From positions 20,947 to 84,946 of the forward strand of contig JADKAW010000025.1 of assembly GCA_016719055.1 (NCBI GenBank): 64,000 nucleotides of DNA, in the 5' to 3' direction. Shown here piece after piece: positions 53,108-62,558 of this stretch (its first letter is position 1; every line of letters begins with the position of its first letter). The translations under genes were made by a program, and so were the position numbers. The notes beneath the pieces were generated by a model. It was not told the DNA's origin, did no database searches, and worked only from the letters and a program-made list of their open reading frames with translations. The stretch is from Candidatus Rhodoferax mariagerensis. GTDB taxonomy: Bacteria; Pseudomonadota; Gammaproteobacteria; Burkholderiales; Burkholderiaceae_C.

Positions 53108-54476
53108 TCACCAGTCAGAGCGCAAACACAAGGCCTGATCTATCTGATCAGCAAATTGATCGCGGATAGTGCAAATGTCCTTCATGTTGGCAAAAAAGAG
53201 ATCGATCAGGCGAGGATCGAACTGTAGACCGCTCTGCTGACGAAAGAAAGCAAAGATGTCCGCGTCTGGCCAAGCCGTTTTGTAAACCCTGGCACTGCCC
53301 AGCGCATCAAAAACATCCGCCACGGCCGTGATACGGCCAAAGATGTGAATCTGCTCGCCAGCCAGGCCTCTGGGGTATCCAGTTCCATCGAACTTTTCAT
53401 GGTGTTGATGGGCGACCGTTGCTGCGGTGAGCAACAATTCACGCTGGCTGTGGCCCAGCATCTCGTAGCCTATGTTGGCATGGGTCTTCATCACTTCGAA
53501 CTCCTCCACGCTCAGGCGGCCAGGCTTATTGAGAATGGAGTCCGGGATCGCGACTTTGCCAATGTCGTGCATCGGGCTGGCTTGCTTCAGCATCTCAGCT
53601 TGATGGGGACTCCAGGCCATACGCCATGGCCAGCAGGTAGGAATACTCGGCAACGCGTTTGACGTGGTTTCCGGTTTCCTTGCTTCTAGTCTCACCAATG
53701 GCGCCCATGGTGAACACCACCTCCCGCTGCGTTTGCTCAATTTCATCACTGAGAAACTTGATGTGAGCGGCATTGCCTTTGAGACTGGCCGCCATGTCAT
53801 TGATTCGCTCACCCAGCACACCCATTTCATCATTGGAATGCACTGTCAGATTGGTGTCGAAATCACCTTGTGTAATTCGATCTGTCGCTACGCGGGCCTC
53901 AAGGAGTGGAATTTGAAACAATTTTGAAAAAATGCCCGTGATCTTGATGCCGGTAACGATCGAGAATGCGACAAACGCAACGATGTATACACGCTGTTCA
54001 CTCGTGAATACATGGTGATTGATATCAACCCACGCAATGACCCATCCCAGAAATAGCACGGGTGCTACAGAAACCCCAAGGAAATAGATATGGAATTTGG
54101 AAGGGATCGAAGGTTGCAATTGGTCCTTGTACTTTTCCAACCGGTTGTAAAACAATCTCGGGATCCAATAGGTACGATTTAAATACTCAAACAGGTAGTA
54201 CCCGATCGCCATCGAGACAAAGGAAAAGCCCAATATGCCCATGTTGCCCAGCAAAATGTCAGACAAGGGTGCCTGAGGCACCACGCTTTTCGATATGACG
54301 ACGTAGGTGATGAAGCTCGATACCCAACCCACAATGGTGCTTGCCACGAAGTAAAGTGGGAAGTTGAGAATTTTTCGTCGATAAGTATCGATCGTTGCCG
54401 ACTCGCGAAACAGGGGAGCCACGTACAGAACGTAAAGGCATGCGGCGATTCCAAAGGGAATAAGCGCTGGCCACAT
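53108..54476 (-). CDS. Membrane HD-GYP phosphodiesterase (one-base frameshift)
   Basis: N-terminal half: about six TM segments (from ATG 54474-54476), then HAMP-like VATDRITQGDFDTNLTVHSN and a coiled coil. C-terminal half: HD-GYP domain with HVKRVAEYSYLLAMAYGL, MHDIGKVAIPDSIL, HHEKFDGTGYPRGLAGEQ and VADVFDALGS, which hydrolyse cyclic di-GMP. The frame shifts at about 53612: one extra base in CTGGAGTCC where CTGAGTCC would give AYGLSPHQAEM. The true start is unclear: the frame is open upstream into the McrB-like gene's 3' end (SSAEIGSALKTYWM). Confidence 0.82.
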
Positions 54477-54487
54477 CCAGTACGTCT

Positions 54488-56015
54488 TCAGGGCCGATCC
54501 AATCTCCGCGCTCGAAGGCAGGCGTCAAGGCTGTCAATGAACGCATGAATCTCGTCCCCAAAGCCGCTGACATGGCCTTGGGCCAAATATTCAAGCAGCA
54601 AGGGTTTCAGTTCCGTCTGCAACTTCGTTTTGGCTTTAGCTTCGTCCGCTTCCATGAAGTAGGCATGGCCAGGCAGCAAATTGAATGCGTCGTCCCCCGC
54701 GTGAGATACAAACAAGTCTAGCAGCTGGGCAAACTTTTCTCGCATGCTTGCGCAGGATTGCTGATCGCCGCTCAAGACCTGCAAACTCGGCCACACCGGC
54801 GAAAAGGCAAACCGACGGCGAACCGCCACGTCCAAGACGGCAATGCTCCGGTCAGCCGTGTTCATGGTGCCCAGTACGTGCAAGTTGGGTGGTAGCTTGA
54901 GCGTGCGTCCGTCAATTTCTTCAAACTCGTAGTCCAACTCAACTTGTCGGTTGGGGTCACCTGGCTCAAACAAATGCATGGCCTCACCCAACACTTTTGC
55001 CAAGTCAGCGCGGTTGATTTCGTCAATGACCAGCAGATAGGGTTTGGTTGTGTTGGCAGCAGCCTGCTGCACTGCGCGCATCAACTGTCCGCCAACAGCA
55101 GAAAAATGAAACCCTTGGTTGCCGTCATCTTTGACAGGGCGTAAGCCGCCAATGAAAGACTCATAGGTTGTACCCGCATGGAATTGGATCAGATGGCCGT
55201 GGTCTTGGTACTGCTCCGCGAGCAAGCGCTTTGCCAAATGGGTTTTGCCGGTACCCGGTGGACCTTCGAGAACAACAAAGCGCCGATAGGACAAGAGTTG
55301 GGCCGTATCAGTTTTCGATACGGATGGAAGCAAATGTGCCAGCCACTGCTGCCGTACTGCCTGTGCTTCCTTTTCACTGGCTTGCTTACGGTCGATTCCG
55401 CGCTCGTCCATAAATAGGTCGAGGTAAGCGGTGAGGGCGGCCAATTGGGCTACGTGGTCCGCGTCAGTCCCCGAGCCGGTCGATGCATGGCAGGCGTATA
55501 GAACGGGGCCATATTTTTTCAGCGACTGATCCCAGCGCCCTAGTTGTGCCTTGACCACCTTGGGAATATCCAAGTCTGTGCGAACCGGATCACGCTTGCT
55601 CCAAGTGAATCCACCCTCCGGTAAAGAAGCAACCCAGTGCGAAATTGCCCGACACCGGCGCGCATGTCCCGGCCTGCCAAGCACCATGTCGTCCGGTGCA
55701 ATGGACTGGGTTCCGATCACCATACAGATCAAGGCTGGACCGCTTTCGTCGGCGGGAAACAGCACGAAACTCATGCCGCCGTAGGGCCCGGATGTGTCCT
55801 GGTCTGGGGCGATCAGCGCAACATAGGGAACGGCACCGTCTTTCGTGTCCGAGTTGACGCGCAGCTGAAACCGCGTCTCTTCAGGGCTGCGCTTGCTCTC
55901 AAAATCCCGGATGCGGGTGTACCTGTCCTTGATGTCCGCATTGAACGCTTGTCGAATGGCGGTTTCATCCCAGCTTTGACGGGCGTGTTGATGATGGCGA
56001 GTATTTTTTTTTCAT
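54488..56015 (-). CDS. McrB-like AAA+ ATPase, orphan (A-run after start codon out of frame)
   Basis: About 508 residues if read from ATG 56013-56015. AAA+ motifs: Walker A VVLEGPPGTGKTHLAKRLL, Walker B YLLVIDEINRADLAKVLGEA, and LGTMNTADRSIAVLDVAVRR. This is the McrB GTPase type of modification-dependent restriction. No mcrC nuclease follows. The N-terminal ~80 residues are in frame only if one A of the nine after the start codon (56004-56012, T on the plus strand) is skipped. The unshifted frame has no other start before M 55774. GGGAG lies upstream of 56015. Homopolymer error or slippage. Confidence 0.85.
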
Positions 56016-56107
56016 CTGGCTCCCTTGGGTAACTGTTGTCGAGGCAGCTTCATCTTAATGTGAGAACGCGGTACCTGATGGTGAGTACAACTGGCTCTGC
56101 GAAGGTT

Positions 56108-56165
56108 AATTTATACAAAAATGCCTGTAGCCCCCGTAGGATGTGCGCAAGTAGCTATAAAAAGC
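56108..56165 (-). repeat. Dispersed repeat copy (R11), left flank of HIT-HNH pair
   Basis: On minus: TTTATAGCTACTTGCGCACA, then TACGGGGGCTACAGGC and TTTTTGTATAAATT. It starts 15 bases past the HNH gene's stop. Confidence 0.85.
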
Positions 56166-56179
56166 GTAGCGAGTACATT

Positions 56180-57108
56180 TCAATCCCGCCCTGGCGCCTT
56201 GAACACTTCCTTCGCATGCCAATCCAAATAAGTCTTCTGCGGCGCATAGACCGTGCTCTGCGGCCGGATGATGCCGGCCCCGTGGTACGACAGCAGGTTG
56301 GAGCGGGTGGCGTCGCCCAGTTGCAGGTTCTGGCTGAAGACGATCGACAGGTTGGCGGGCTCCACGGTGAATGCGCCCAGGTCAAATATCTTGTGGTGCA
56401 GGGAGCACATGGCCATGCCGTTGCTCTCCACGTCCGGCCCATCGGCGGTAAACCACTGGATATGCGCAGCCTCCAGCCCAGCGCTGATGTTGCCGATGCG
56501 CAGGTCGAACCCGCACACACAGCAGCGGTACTCGTAGGCCCGCAGCACCCGTTCGCGGAAAGCGGGGTCACGCCTGCGGCCTGGTAGTGCGGTGCTGGCA
56601 ACAATGGCGGGCTCGTTCAGGTCCAGCCCGATTTGCGTCGCAATGTCTGCGTGTAGCGTTTCCGGAAAGTGCTGTTGCAACAGTTGCCGCGCCAGGCCGG
56701 CGCACAGCGCTTGTCGGCGCGCAAAAGTGCATCCACCGCCGGTGCAAAGCCGGCCCGCACGCCTTGGGCCCTGAACCAGGTAACGCCGGGTGCAGAGCCC
56801 TGCGTCGCAATGGCGATACCACAGGCGGATTCCAGTTGCCAAATATTGCCGCCTGCATCGTTGCACAAATGCCAGAACGGCAGCTGGCGGGTCGCGGGCG
56901 CGCTGGCGGTGCCGAATTCTGTGAGCAATTGTTTGAACGCACCCTCCACATCAGCAAACGCTGCGGTGCGCGGCTCGTTGCGCTGCAGTCGGCCCAGCCA
57001 GAAAAGGATCAGCAAGGGTTTGTGCACCGCCCGGCCGCCCCCGACCGGTGCCATGCGGATACTGGCAAAGGTTTGCAGAAGCTCTGCCGGGGTGTGGATA
57101 GCGGTCAT
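56180..57108 (-). CDS. Phosphorothioate-type HNH restriction endonuclease (one-base frameshift)
   Basis: About 309 residues once repaired. The N-terminal sulfur-binding-type domain has AELLQTFASIRMAPVGGGRA, HKPLLILFWLGRLQRNEPRT and QLPFWHLCNDAGGNIWQLES. The C-terminal HNH has AYEYRCCVCGFDLRIGNISA, LEAAHIQWFTADGPDVESNG and CSLHHKIFDLGAF. This pairing is typical of type IV enzymes cutting phosphorothioated DNA (SBD-HNH, ScoMcrA-like). The frame breaks at 56709/56710, where one missing G would join LLRADK to ALCAGLARQLL. ATG 57106-57108 overlaps the HIT stop. Confidence 0.85.
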
Positions 57109-57497
57109 GACGGTTGCCAGTAAACCGCTTTGTCCGGAATCACCCACCGCACCCCGCCACGCGGGTGGGGCAGGTCGCCGGTGTAGCGCGGAATCAGGTG
57201 AATGTGCAGGTGAGGCACGGTCTGCCCCGCAGCCGGCCCGTCGTTGATGCCGATGTTGTAGCCCTGCGGCGCGTGCAGCGCATCAAGTTGTAGTTTGGCC
57301 TGGTCCAGCAGAGCCAGCAGATCGGTACGCTCGGCCTCCGTCAGGTCAAAGAAGGAGCCAATGTGCCGGTGCGGAATTACCAGGCTGTGCCCTGGCGATA
57401 CCGGATACCCGTCAGGCACCAGCACGCCCGACGCGTTGCGCAGCACGATGCGCTCGGGCGGAAGCGTGCAGAAGGGGCAGGGCGGGGCTGTGTTCAC
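57105..57497 (-). CDS. HIT-family nucleotide hydrolase coupled to HNH nuclease
   Basis: A 130-residue HIT protein: CPFCTLPPERIVLRNASGVL, FVIP-like LVIPHRHIGSFFDLTEAE, and the triad HLHIHLIPRYTGDLPHPRGG. GTG 57495-57497 is chosen as start because CPFC lies close to the N-terminus in relatives; an upstream ATG would run into a repeat copy. ATGA overlap with the nuclease gene implies co-expression. HIT enzymes hydrolyse dinucleoside polyphosphates or nucleotide adducts; a link to restriction is inference from position. Confidence 0.88.
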   Translation of the reverse strand: MNTAPPCPFCTLPPERIVLRNASGVLVPDGYPVSPGHSLVIPHRHIGSFFDLTEAERTDLLALLDQAKLQLDALHAPQGYNIGINDGPAAGQTVPHLHIHLIPRYTGDLPHPRGGVRWVIPDKAVYWQPS

Positions 57498-57548
57498 GTT
57501 GTGGGGTCTATCGGAATAGGTTGTACAGGCGTTCTTTGCAGTTCTATG

Positions 57549-57602
57549 AATCAAAACGGCTTTTAGCCCCCGCAGAATATGCGCAAGCAGCTATTAATTT
57601 GA
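57549..57602 (-). repeat. Dispersed repeat copy (R12), right flank of HIT-HNH pair
   Basis: On minus: TTAATAGCTGCTTGCGCATA, then TGCGGGGGCTAAAAGCC. It supplies the stop codon of the upstream 412-residue gene (TAA 57594-57596). Same orientation as R11. Confidence 0.85.
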
Positions 57603-58832
57603 GAGTGACCGATCCAAGGCTGCCAGCATGAATTTCTGCGCATGGCTGCCGGTGATCAGGCTGTGTACCCGCGCCTTGGCTTGCTGGACATCACCCCCTG
57701 ATGCGCGGGTCGCGGCAATGAGCGCGTCAAAAGCCTCTTGCACTTCCCAGGCAGTGATCTCATAGCCATTCCCCTGCGCGATCCAGTGCAGGGCGGCCAG
57801 GGCGCATTCGGTGGCGAAGTCGTTTTGGCTGAGGCAAAAGTCTTTGGCAGCGCGCGTCAGGGTGCGCGGGTCGGCAGGGCTGAGGTGGATCAGGTCGATC
57901 GCCAGCCGATACAACCCGGCATCCTTGGCGGCGGCAAACCATTTGCCCTCGCTGCCGGGCGTGCTGTCCACCAGATCGCGCAACACATCTTCGGCTGCCT
58001 TGTGGGGGTATTTCTTGCAAACCGCGCGGAAGGTGGCCAGATGTGTGGTGCTCTGGTTGGCGGCGATAGCAAAGCGGCGGTAGGCTTCGTCGGCCAGGCC
58101 GCTCTCCAGCAGAATGGTTTCGCACACTTCGGCGATCTGCCAGGCGGGGTCGTTCAGTCCGGCTTTCTCTTGCGCGTAACGCAGCGCCTCGGCCCGTTTG
58201 CCTTGTGCCAATAGCGCTTTCACACCCCAGCGCCGGGTGTGCCACCACGGGCGTGGCTCGGTGGCAATCAGCACAAGCAGTTCATCGTAGCGGCCGGCCG
58301 CCAGCATGGCGGACAGGCAGGCGCTGGTGCCTTTGAAGTACCCGTGCCCCGGTGCGGTGGCGCTCCAGACGCTTTGCAGGGTGGGCAGCAGCTCGACCGC
58401 CCACTGCGCGGCCAGCTCGGGCACGGCGCACAGTTCGCCCCAGAAGTCGCCCAGGTGTTCCAGGTAAGGCATCTCGTCCTCGTCCAGCGCCTTCCAGAGC
58501 TTTTGCATCCACTTCTTGCGCACGGCAGGCGTGACCGGGGCAGTTGCTATCACCGGCACCAGCGTTTCAATAGCCCGGTTGACCCAGGACCCGAGCGCAC
58601 CGGAGGAACTGTCTACGTTCATCAACGCAGGTGACAATTTGCCCAAAAGCAGCAAAGCGCCCTCAGCCGCGAGTACCGGGTCCTTTTTGCCCACTTGCTT
58701 GATCTCGGCAAGTGCCTCTTTGATGCGCTGAATCGGGAGATCGGACCGCCAGCCGAAACCGTTGCGTTTGAAGCGCGGGGCGAATGGCCAGCTGTGGCGC
58801 GGGTCAGATTCTGTGGAGGTGGTTTTCGCCAT
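57594..58832 (-). CDS. Large helical-repeat protein of unknown function
   Basis: A 412-residue soluble protein, not recognised as a named family. Nearly all alpha-helical with TPR/HEAT-like spacing: ILESGLADEAYRRFAIAANQ, CLSAMLAAGRYDELLVLIAT, WGVKALLAQGKRAEALRYAQ. The N-terminal WPFAPRFKRNGFGWRSD is polar. Start ATG 58830-58832 has a poor ribosome site. It is divergent from the WYL regulator and followed by the HIT-HNH pair. Helical-repeat proteins next to WYL and vWA genes occur in predicted AAA-vWA signalling systems, so it may be a scaffold. Confidence 0.7.
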   Translation of the reverse strand: MAKTTSTESDPRHSWPFAPRFKRNGFGWRSDLPIQRIKEALAEIKQVGKKDPVLAAEGALLLLGKLSPALMNVDSSSGALGSWVNRAIETLVPVIATAPVTPAVRKKWMQKLWKALDEDEMPYLEHLGDFWGELCAVPELAAQWAVELLPTLQSVWSATAPGHGYFKGTSACLSAMLAAGRYDELLVLIATEPRPWWHTRRWGVKALLAQGKRAEALRYAQEKAGLNDPAWQIAEVCETILLESGLADEAYRRFAIAANQSTTHLATFRAVCKKYPHKAAEDVLRDLVDSTPGSEGKWFAAAKDAGLYRLAIDLIHLSPADPRTLTRAAKDFCLSQNDFATECALAALHWIAQGNGYEITAWEVQEAFDALIAATRASGGDVQQAKARVHSLITGSHAQKFMLAALDRSLSN

Positions 58833-58910
58833 GGAGCATTTATTATCGATACTGGGGCACACTTCTACGCGCCATGACCGTCTTTACGCTAATCGAACAG
58901 GGAGAATAAT

Positions 58911-59702
58911 TTGAGCGACAGTGCCCGTCTATACGCCTGCAAGGCTCTTTTTGAAGCAAAGCGCCTGGTCACCCGTGCCGACATGATGGAAGTGGCCGAA
59001 GTGTCGCTTGCCACGTTCAAGCGCGACATCGCCAAGCTGCGTGACCAGATGGGCATGCCCATCCTGTTTGACAAGGATCGGGGCGGCTATTACTTGGACC
59101 GCAATAATCTGGCGACCGAAATGCCAGGACTATGGTTCAACCCCGAGGAACTGGTTGCGCTCCTCACGATTCAGCGCTTGATTGAACAATTGGAGCCCGG
59201 CCTGGTCGGTCAGGTTACGCCCGTTGCAGAAAAATTGACCGATCTGCTCGAGGCAAAGGGGGCTAGGTGAGGCGGAGATTGCCAAGCGCGTGCGCATGAC
59301 TTTTGCTGGAAAAAGGCAGCTTGAACTCAAGGCATTCGAGCAGGTTGCATTGGCCACCATTAGTCGCATGCAGATCAAAATCACCCATTTGAGCCGTGAA
59401 CGAGCTGAGCGCGTTGAGCGGACGATTTCACCACAGGAGCTGGTGCACTACCGCGACAACTGGTACATCGACTCCTGGTGCCACCTCCGCAATGGCATTC
59501 GCAGTTTCGGCCTCGATGCTATTGAACATGTAGAGATTCTCGATACGCCCGCGCAGGATGTGGACACCGTCGAACTTCGTCGTGTCACGCAGGGCAGCTA
59601 TGGCATTTTTGCGGGCCAGCCCACTGCCTGGGCGATGCTGCGCTTCACAAAACATCGAGCGCAGTGGGTGGAGGGTGAACTATGGCACCCCCAACAAATG
59701 GC
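58911..59702 (+). CDS. WYL-domain regulator, frameshifted and running into VIT-vWA protein
   Basis: TTG 58911 follows GGGAG at 7 bases and begins MSDSARLYACKALFEAKRLV, then helix-turn-helix (VAEVSLATFKRDIAKLRDQM). The WYL domain follows after a frame change: ISRMQIKITHLSRERAERVE, YRDNWYIDSWCHLRNGIRSF. The break is a G-run (59258-59262): five Gs, four would give EAKGLGEAE. The C-terminal extension reaches VEGELWHPQQ, then changes without stop into a VIT-like sequence. The missing WYL C-terminus suggests a deletion fusion. Confidence 0.8.
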
Positions 59703-61207
59703 CACCCCCATCATGGTGGAGCGGTCTGCCAGAGGTTTGTACACCGCCAACCTGGGCAATCTTCAGCCCGGTGAAACAGCGGTGATCGAAATTGAATACG
59801 CGCAGCTATTGCGTTTTGAGCAGGGCCAGATCCGAATCACCGTGCCCACCACAGTCGCTCCACGCTTTGTGACGCCCACAAAACCGGTGGTCTGGCACCG
59901 CATGAGTTCTGTGGACGCCAGCCTGCTGGCTGAATACCCCTTCACCGCCCGCATCACCCTGACTGGCGAAATCGCTCTGGCCAGTGTTCATTGCCCAAGT
60001 CACGCCATTGCCATGGTCAGCAAGGATGGCGCCACCGTTGTCAAACTCGATCAAGGGGCCATGCTCGATCGGGACTTTGTTCTGATCCTGCAAGGGTTGG
60101 AGGGTCAGTCATTTGTCACAGTCGCACCCGATGGGGATCAGTTTGCCGTTCTGGCCAGTTTCTGTCCCAAGTTGCCGAAACAAAAGTCAGCACCCCTGTT
60201 CCTCAAAATCCTGGTGGATTGTTCTGGCTCCAGGGGGGCGACAGCATCAGTGCTGCCCGCAAAGCACTTCATGAAGTGATGAAAGAGTTGGATGAGCAGG
60301 ACTGGATCAGTTTCAGCCGATTTGGAGATACCGTTCAGCATGAGCTACCTGGACTTACGCCCTGTACATCGGCCACTGTCAAGCGTGTGGCAGGACTGAT
60401 TTCCAAAACAGATGCTGACTTGGGCGGAACCGAAATGAATGACGCCTTGTTGTCCACCTTTCAGCATGGCAAGGGTAAAGATTGGAAGAAGCTGTTTGGC
60501 CCATCTGTCCACGACGAGCAGCCAGCCGATGTGCTACTGATCACAGATGGTGACATCTGGAATGTCGAAGCGGTCATTGCTTCAGCCAAAAGTTCCGGGC
60601 ATCGCGTCTTTGCCATCGGAGTGGCCAGCGCCCCGTCGGAGAGTTTGTTGCGTGAAGTGGCAGAAAAGTCCGGTGGCGCCTGTGAGTTGGTATCACCAAA
60701 CCAGGATATTGCCAGCGTCATCGTTCGAATGTTCCGCCGCATGAGGTCAATACGCTGCTCAAACCTGACGATGGCATGGGGTCAGGATGTGGCGTGGCAG
60801 TCCAACCTGCCAAAAGCGCTGTACGGCGGTGACACGCTCCATCTGTGCGCACGAATGGCGTCCGCACCGAAAGGATCGCCTGTTCTCTCTTTGGTACTCA
60901 CGACTTCAGTCACTTCATAGCCCCAAGTGTTTGGCGTAACAGAAAGTCAGCAGCGGCTTCAATCAATGCACTATCAAGCAGTAGTTCTGAGGACTTTGAA
61001 ATCCCGGCATTCCTGCGTAAACAGGCTGACCCAATGGATGAGATGGTCAGCCCGCCAGCGCGAAGGGCAAAGGCCTCGAAACCTGTGCCGAGGGCACTTC
61101 GTGTTGATCCTCAGGCCACCCCACTTGATCTGCTCAAGACCTTTGAGAACTCCTCGCAAAAGCTGCTGGCACCTCACAGGTGTTACGACCGTCGAAATTC
61201 AGGGTAA
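59690..61207 (+). pseudogene. VIT/von Willebrand factor A protein, N-terminally fused and frameshifted
   Basis: From about 59703: MVERSARGLYTANLGNLQPG and TAVIEIEYAQLLRFEQGQIR are the second half of a VIT domain; its first half is missing. The vWA domain begins LFLKILVDCSGS (MIDAS DxSxS); one base is missing near 60230, and the frame resumes as GGDSISAARKALHEVMKELD, then DLGGTEMNDALLSTF and DVLLITDGDIWNVEAVIASA. Near 60900 a third frame carries KPVPRALRVDPQATPLDLLK to a stop at 61207. Such proteins work with AAA ATPases or as surface proteins. At least two frame breaks. Confidence 0.72.
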
Positions 61208-61358
61208 ATCACCCCCTGAACATCCCAGTATCTTCGCGAGCATTGCGCAAAACTTTGCCTAACTTTGACTGGGAAAAAGAGCCAAAGAATAGGCCAGTAC
61301 ACACTTTGTTATCGTGGGAAGTTAACAAGACAACCATGATGCAAAAAGAGACCAGCCT

Positions 61359-61700
61359 ATGAACAGAATTTTAGCGAGCGTGACCACGCTTAAGCAACAC
61401 TTGGAAGCGGTGGCCACAAACAGCGAGATATACCCCCGGTGCGTTGTCCACACTGTGGTGTGGCAGGACTGTGGGTGCCAAGGCTGCTACTTTCGCAAAG
61501 CTGATCACCGCAACACCGAGCGCCAAGGGATGTAATCCAGTACCCATCCTGCGCTACCTGTGCAACGCCTGCAAACACACCTGCTCACGGCTACCGGCCT
61601 GCATTGCGCCCAGACGCTGGTTTGACTTGGGCCATGCAGCAACTGGTTTTGCTGATGCTGCTGATGGGCAACTCAGTGCGCCAGTGCAGTGATTGCAGTG
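61359..61700 (+). pseudogene. Remnant of IS- or element-associated zinc-ribbon protein
   Basis: From ATG 61359 one frame reads MNRILASVTTLKQHLEAVAT; an overlapping frame has a zinc ribbon VRCPHCGVAGLWV; a third continues WAMQQLVLLMLLMGNSVRQC and CTVRRWRDWLGVRGNTFIFW to about 61890. Together they resemble a transposase-like protein with a CPHCG ribbon and a helix-turn-helix. Two or more frame breaks. Low confidence in family. Confidence 0.4.
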
Positions 61701-61925
61701 GGCGCGCGCGCTGCACTGTGCGACGCTGGCGCGACTGGCTTGGCGTGCGAGGCAACACCTTTATCTTTTGGTTGCGCAGCCGGTTTGCCGAGTTGGGCCG
61801 ACACCCTGCCTTTGGTAAACAATCGCATTTAACTTGGTTGCTGCATTGTGGCTGTAAATTTCTTGTCCTTGTGCCCCGGCATCATTGATTCATATTTACG
61901 TTAAATGCTTGTTATTAACGACTAA

Positions 61926-62558
61926 ATGAAGCATACTTGGCGAATGGAAATTGCAACTCAGACGCAACGCGCATTGAGCCTGGCTGGGCAGATGGGTGTA
62001 TTGCGTTCGAGCCACCTGAAGTCTTACGGTATTCATCGGGCCGTGCTTGCGCGCCTCACTGCCGCTGGCCAGTTGGAGAAAGTGGCCCGAGGGCTCTATC
62101 GACTGCCCGATGCCCCGGTTTCAGAGCGCGAAAGTCTGACCACCATCGCTGCCAAAGTTCCCCAAGCAGTGTTCTGTTTGCTTACGGCCCTGCAAATCCA
62201 CGAACTCACTACGCAGTTGCCGCGCCAGGTATGGATTGCCATGCCGCAAGGCAGTCACACCCCAAAAATTGACTACCCGCCACTGAAGATGGTTCAGTTT
62301 GTGGGAGATGCGTTTACTGAAGGTGTCGAAGTGATCCAAGCAGACCAGGTGTCACTTCGCGTTTACTGCGTTGCCAAAACGGTGGCTGACTGCTTCAAAC
62401 ATCGCAACAAAATCGGCATCGACGTGGCCATTGAAGCGCTCAAAGATGCACTCGCCCACAAGAAGGCTTCCGCCAATGATCTGTGGCGGTATGCCAAAGT
62501 GTGTCGCGTGGCCAACGTGATGCGGCCGTACCTCGAAGCGCTGGGGCAGGGCAGTTAA
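61926..62558 (+). CDS. abiEi: AbiEi-type antitoxin
   Basis: A 210-residue antitoxin of a type IV toxin-antitoxin pair. The N-terminal winged helix has ALSLAGQMGVLRSSHLKSYG and LTAAGQLEKVARGLYRLPDA. The C-terminal part has AAKVPQAVFCLLTALQIHEL, VSLRVYCVAKTVADCFKHRN and IDVAIEALKDAL, typical of the AbiEi/COG5340 family. ATG 61926 or ATG 61944 may be the start; neither has a clear ribosome site. It abuts the toxin gene and probably represses the operon. Confidence 0.9.
   Translation: MKHTWRMEIATQTQRALSLAGQMGVLRSSHLKSYGIHRAVLARLTAAGQLEKVARGLYRLPDAPVSERESLTTIAAKVPQAVFCLLTALQIHELTTQLPRQVWIAMPQGSHTPKIDYPPLKMVQFVGDAFTEGVEVIQADQVSLRVYCVAKTVADCFKHRNKIGIDVAIEALKDALAHKKASANDLWRYAKVCRVANVMRPYLEALGQGS

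Noticed and set aside
57498..57554. Upstream ATG start for the HIT protein
   Set aside because: The extra 19 codons lie in and beside a repeat copy and do not match the family; GTG 57497 fits better.
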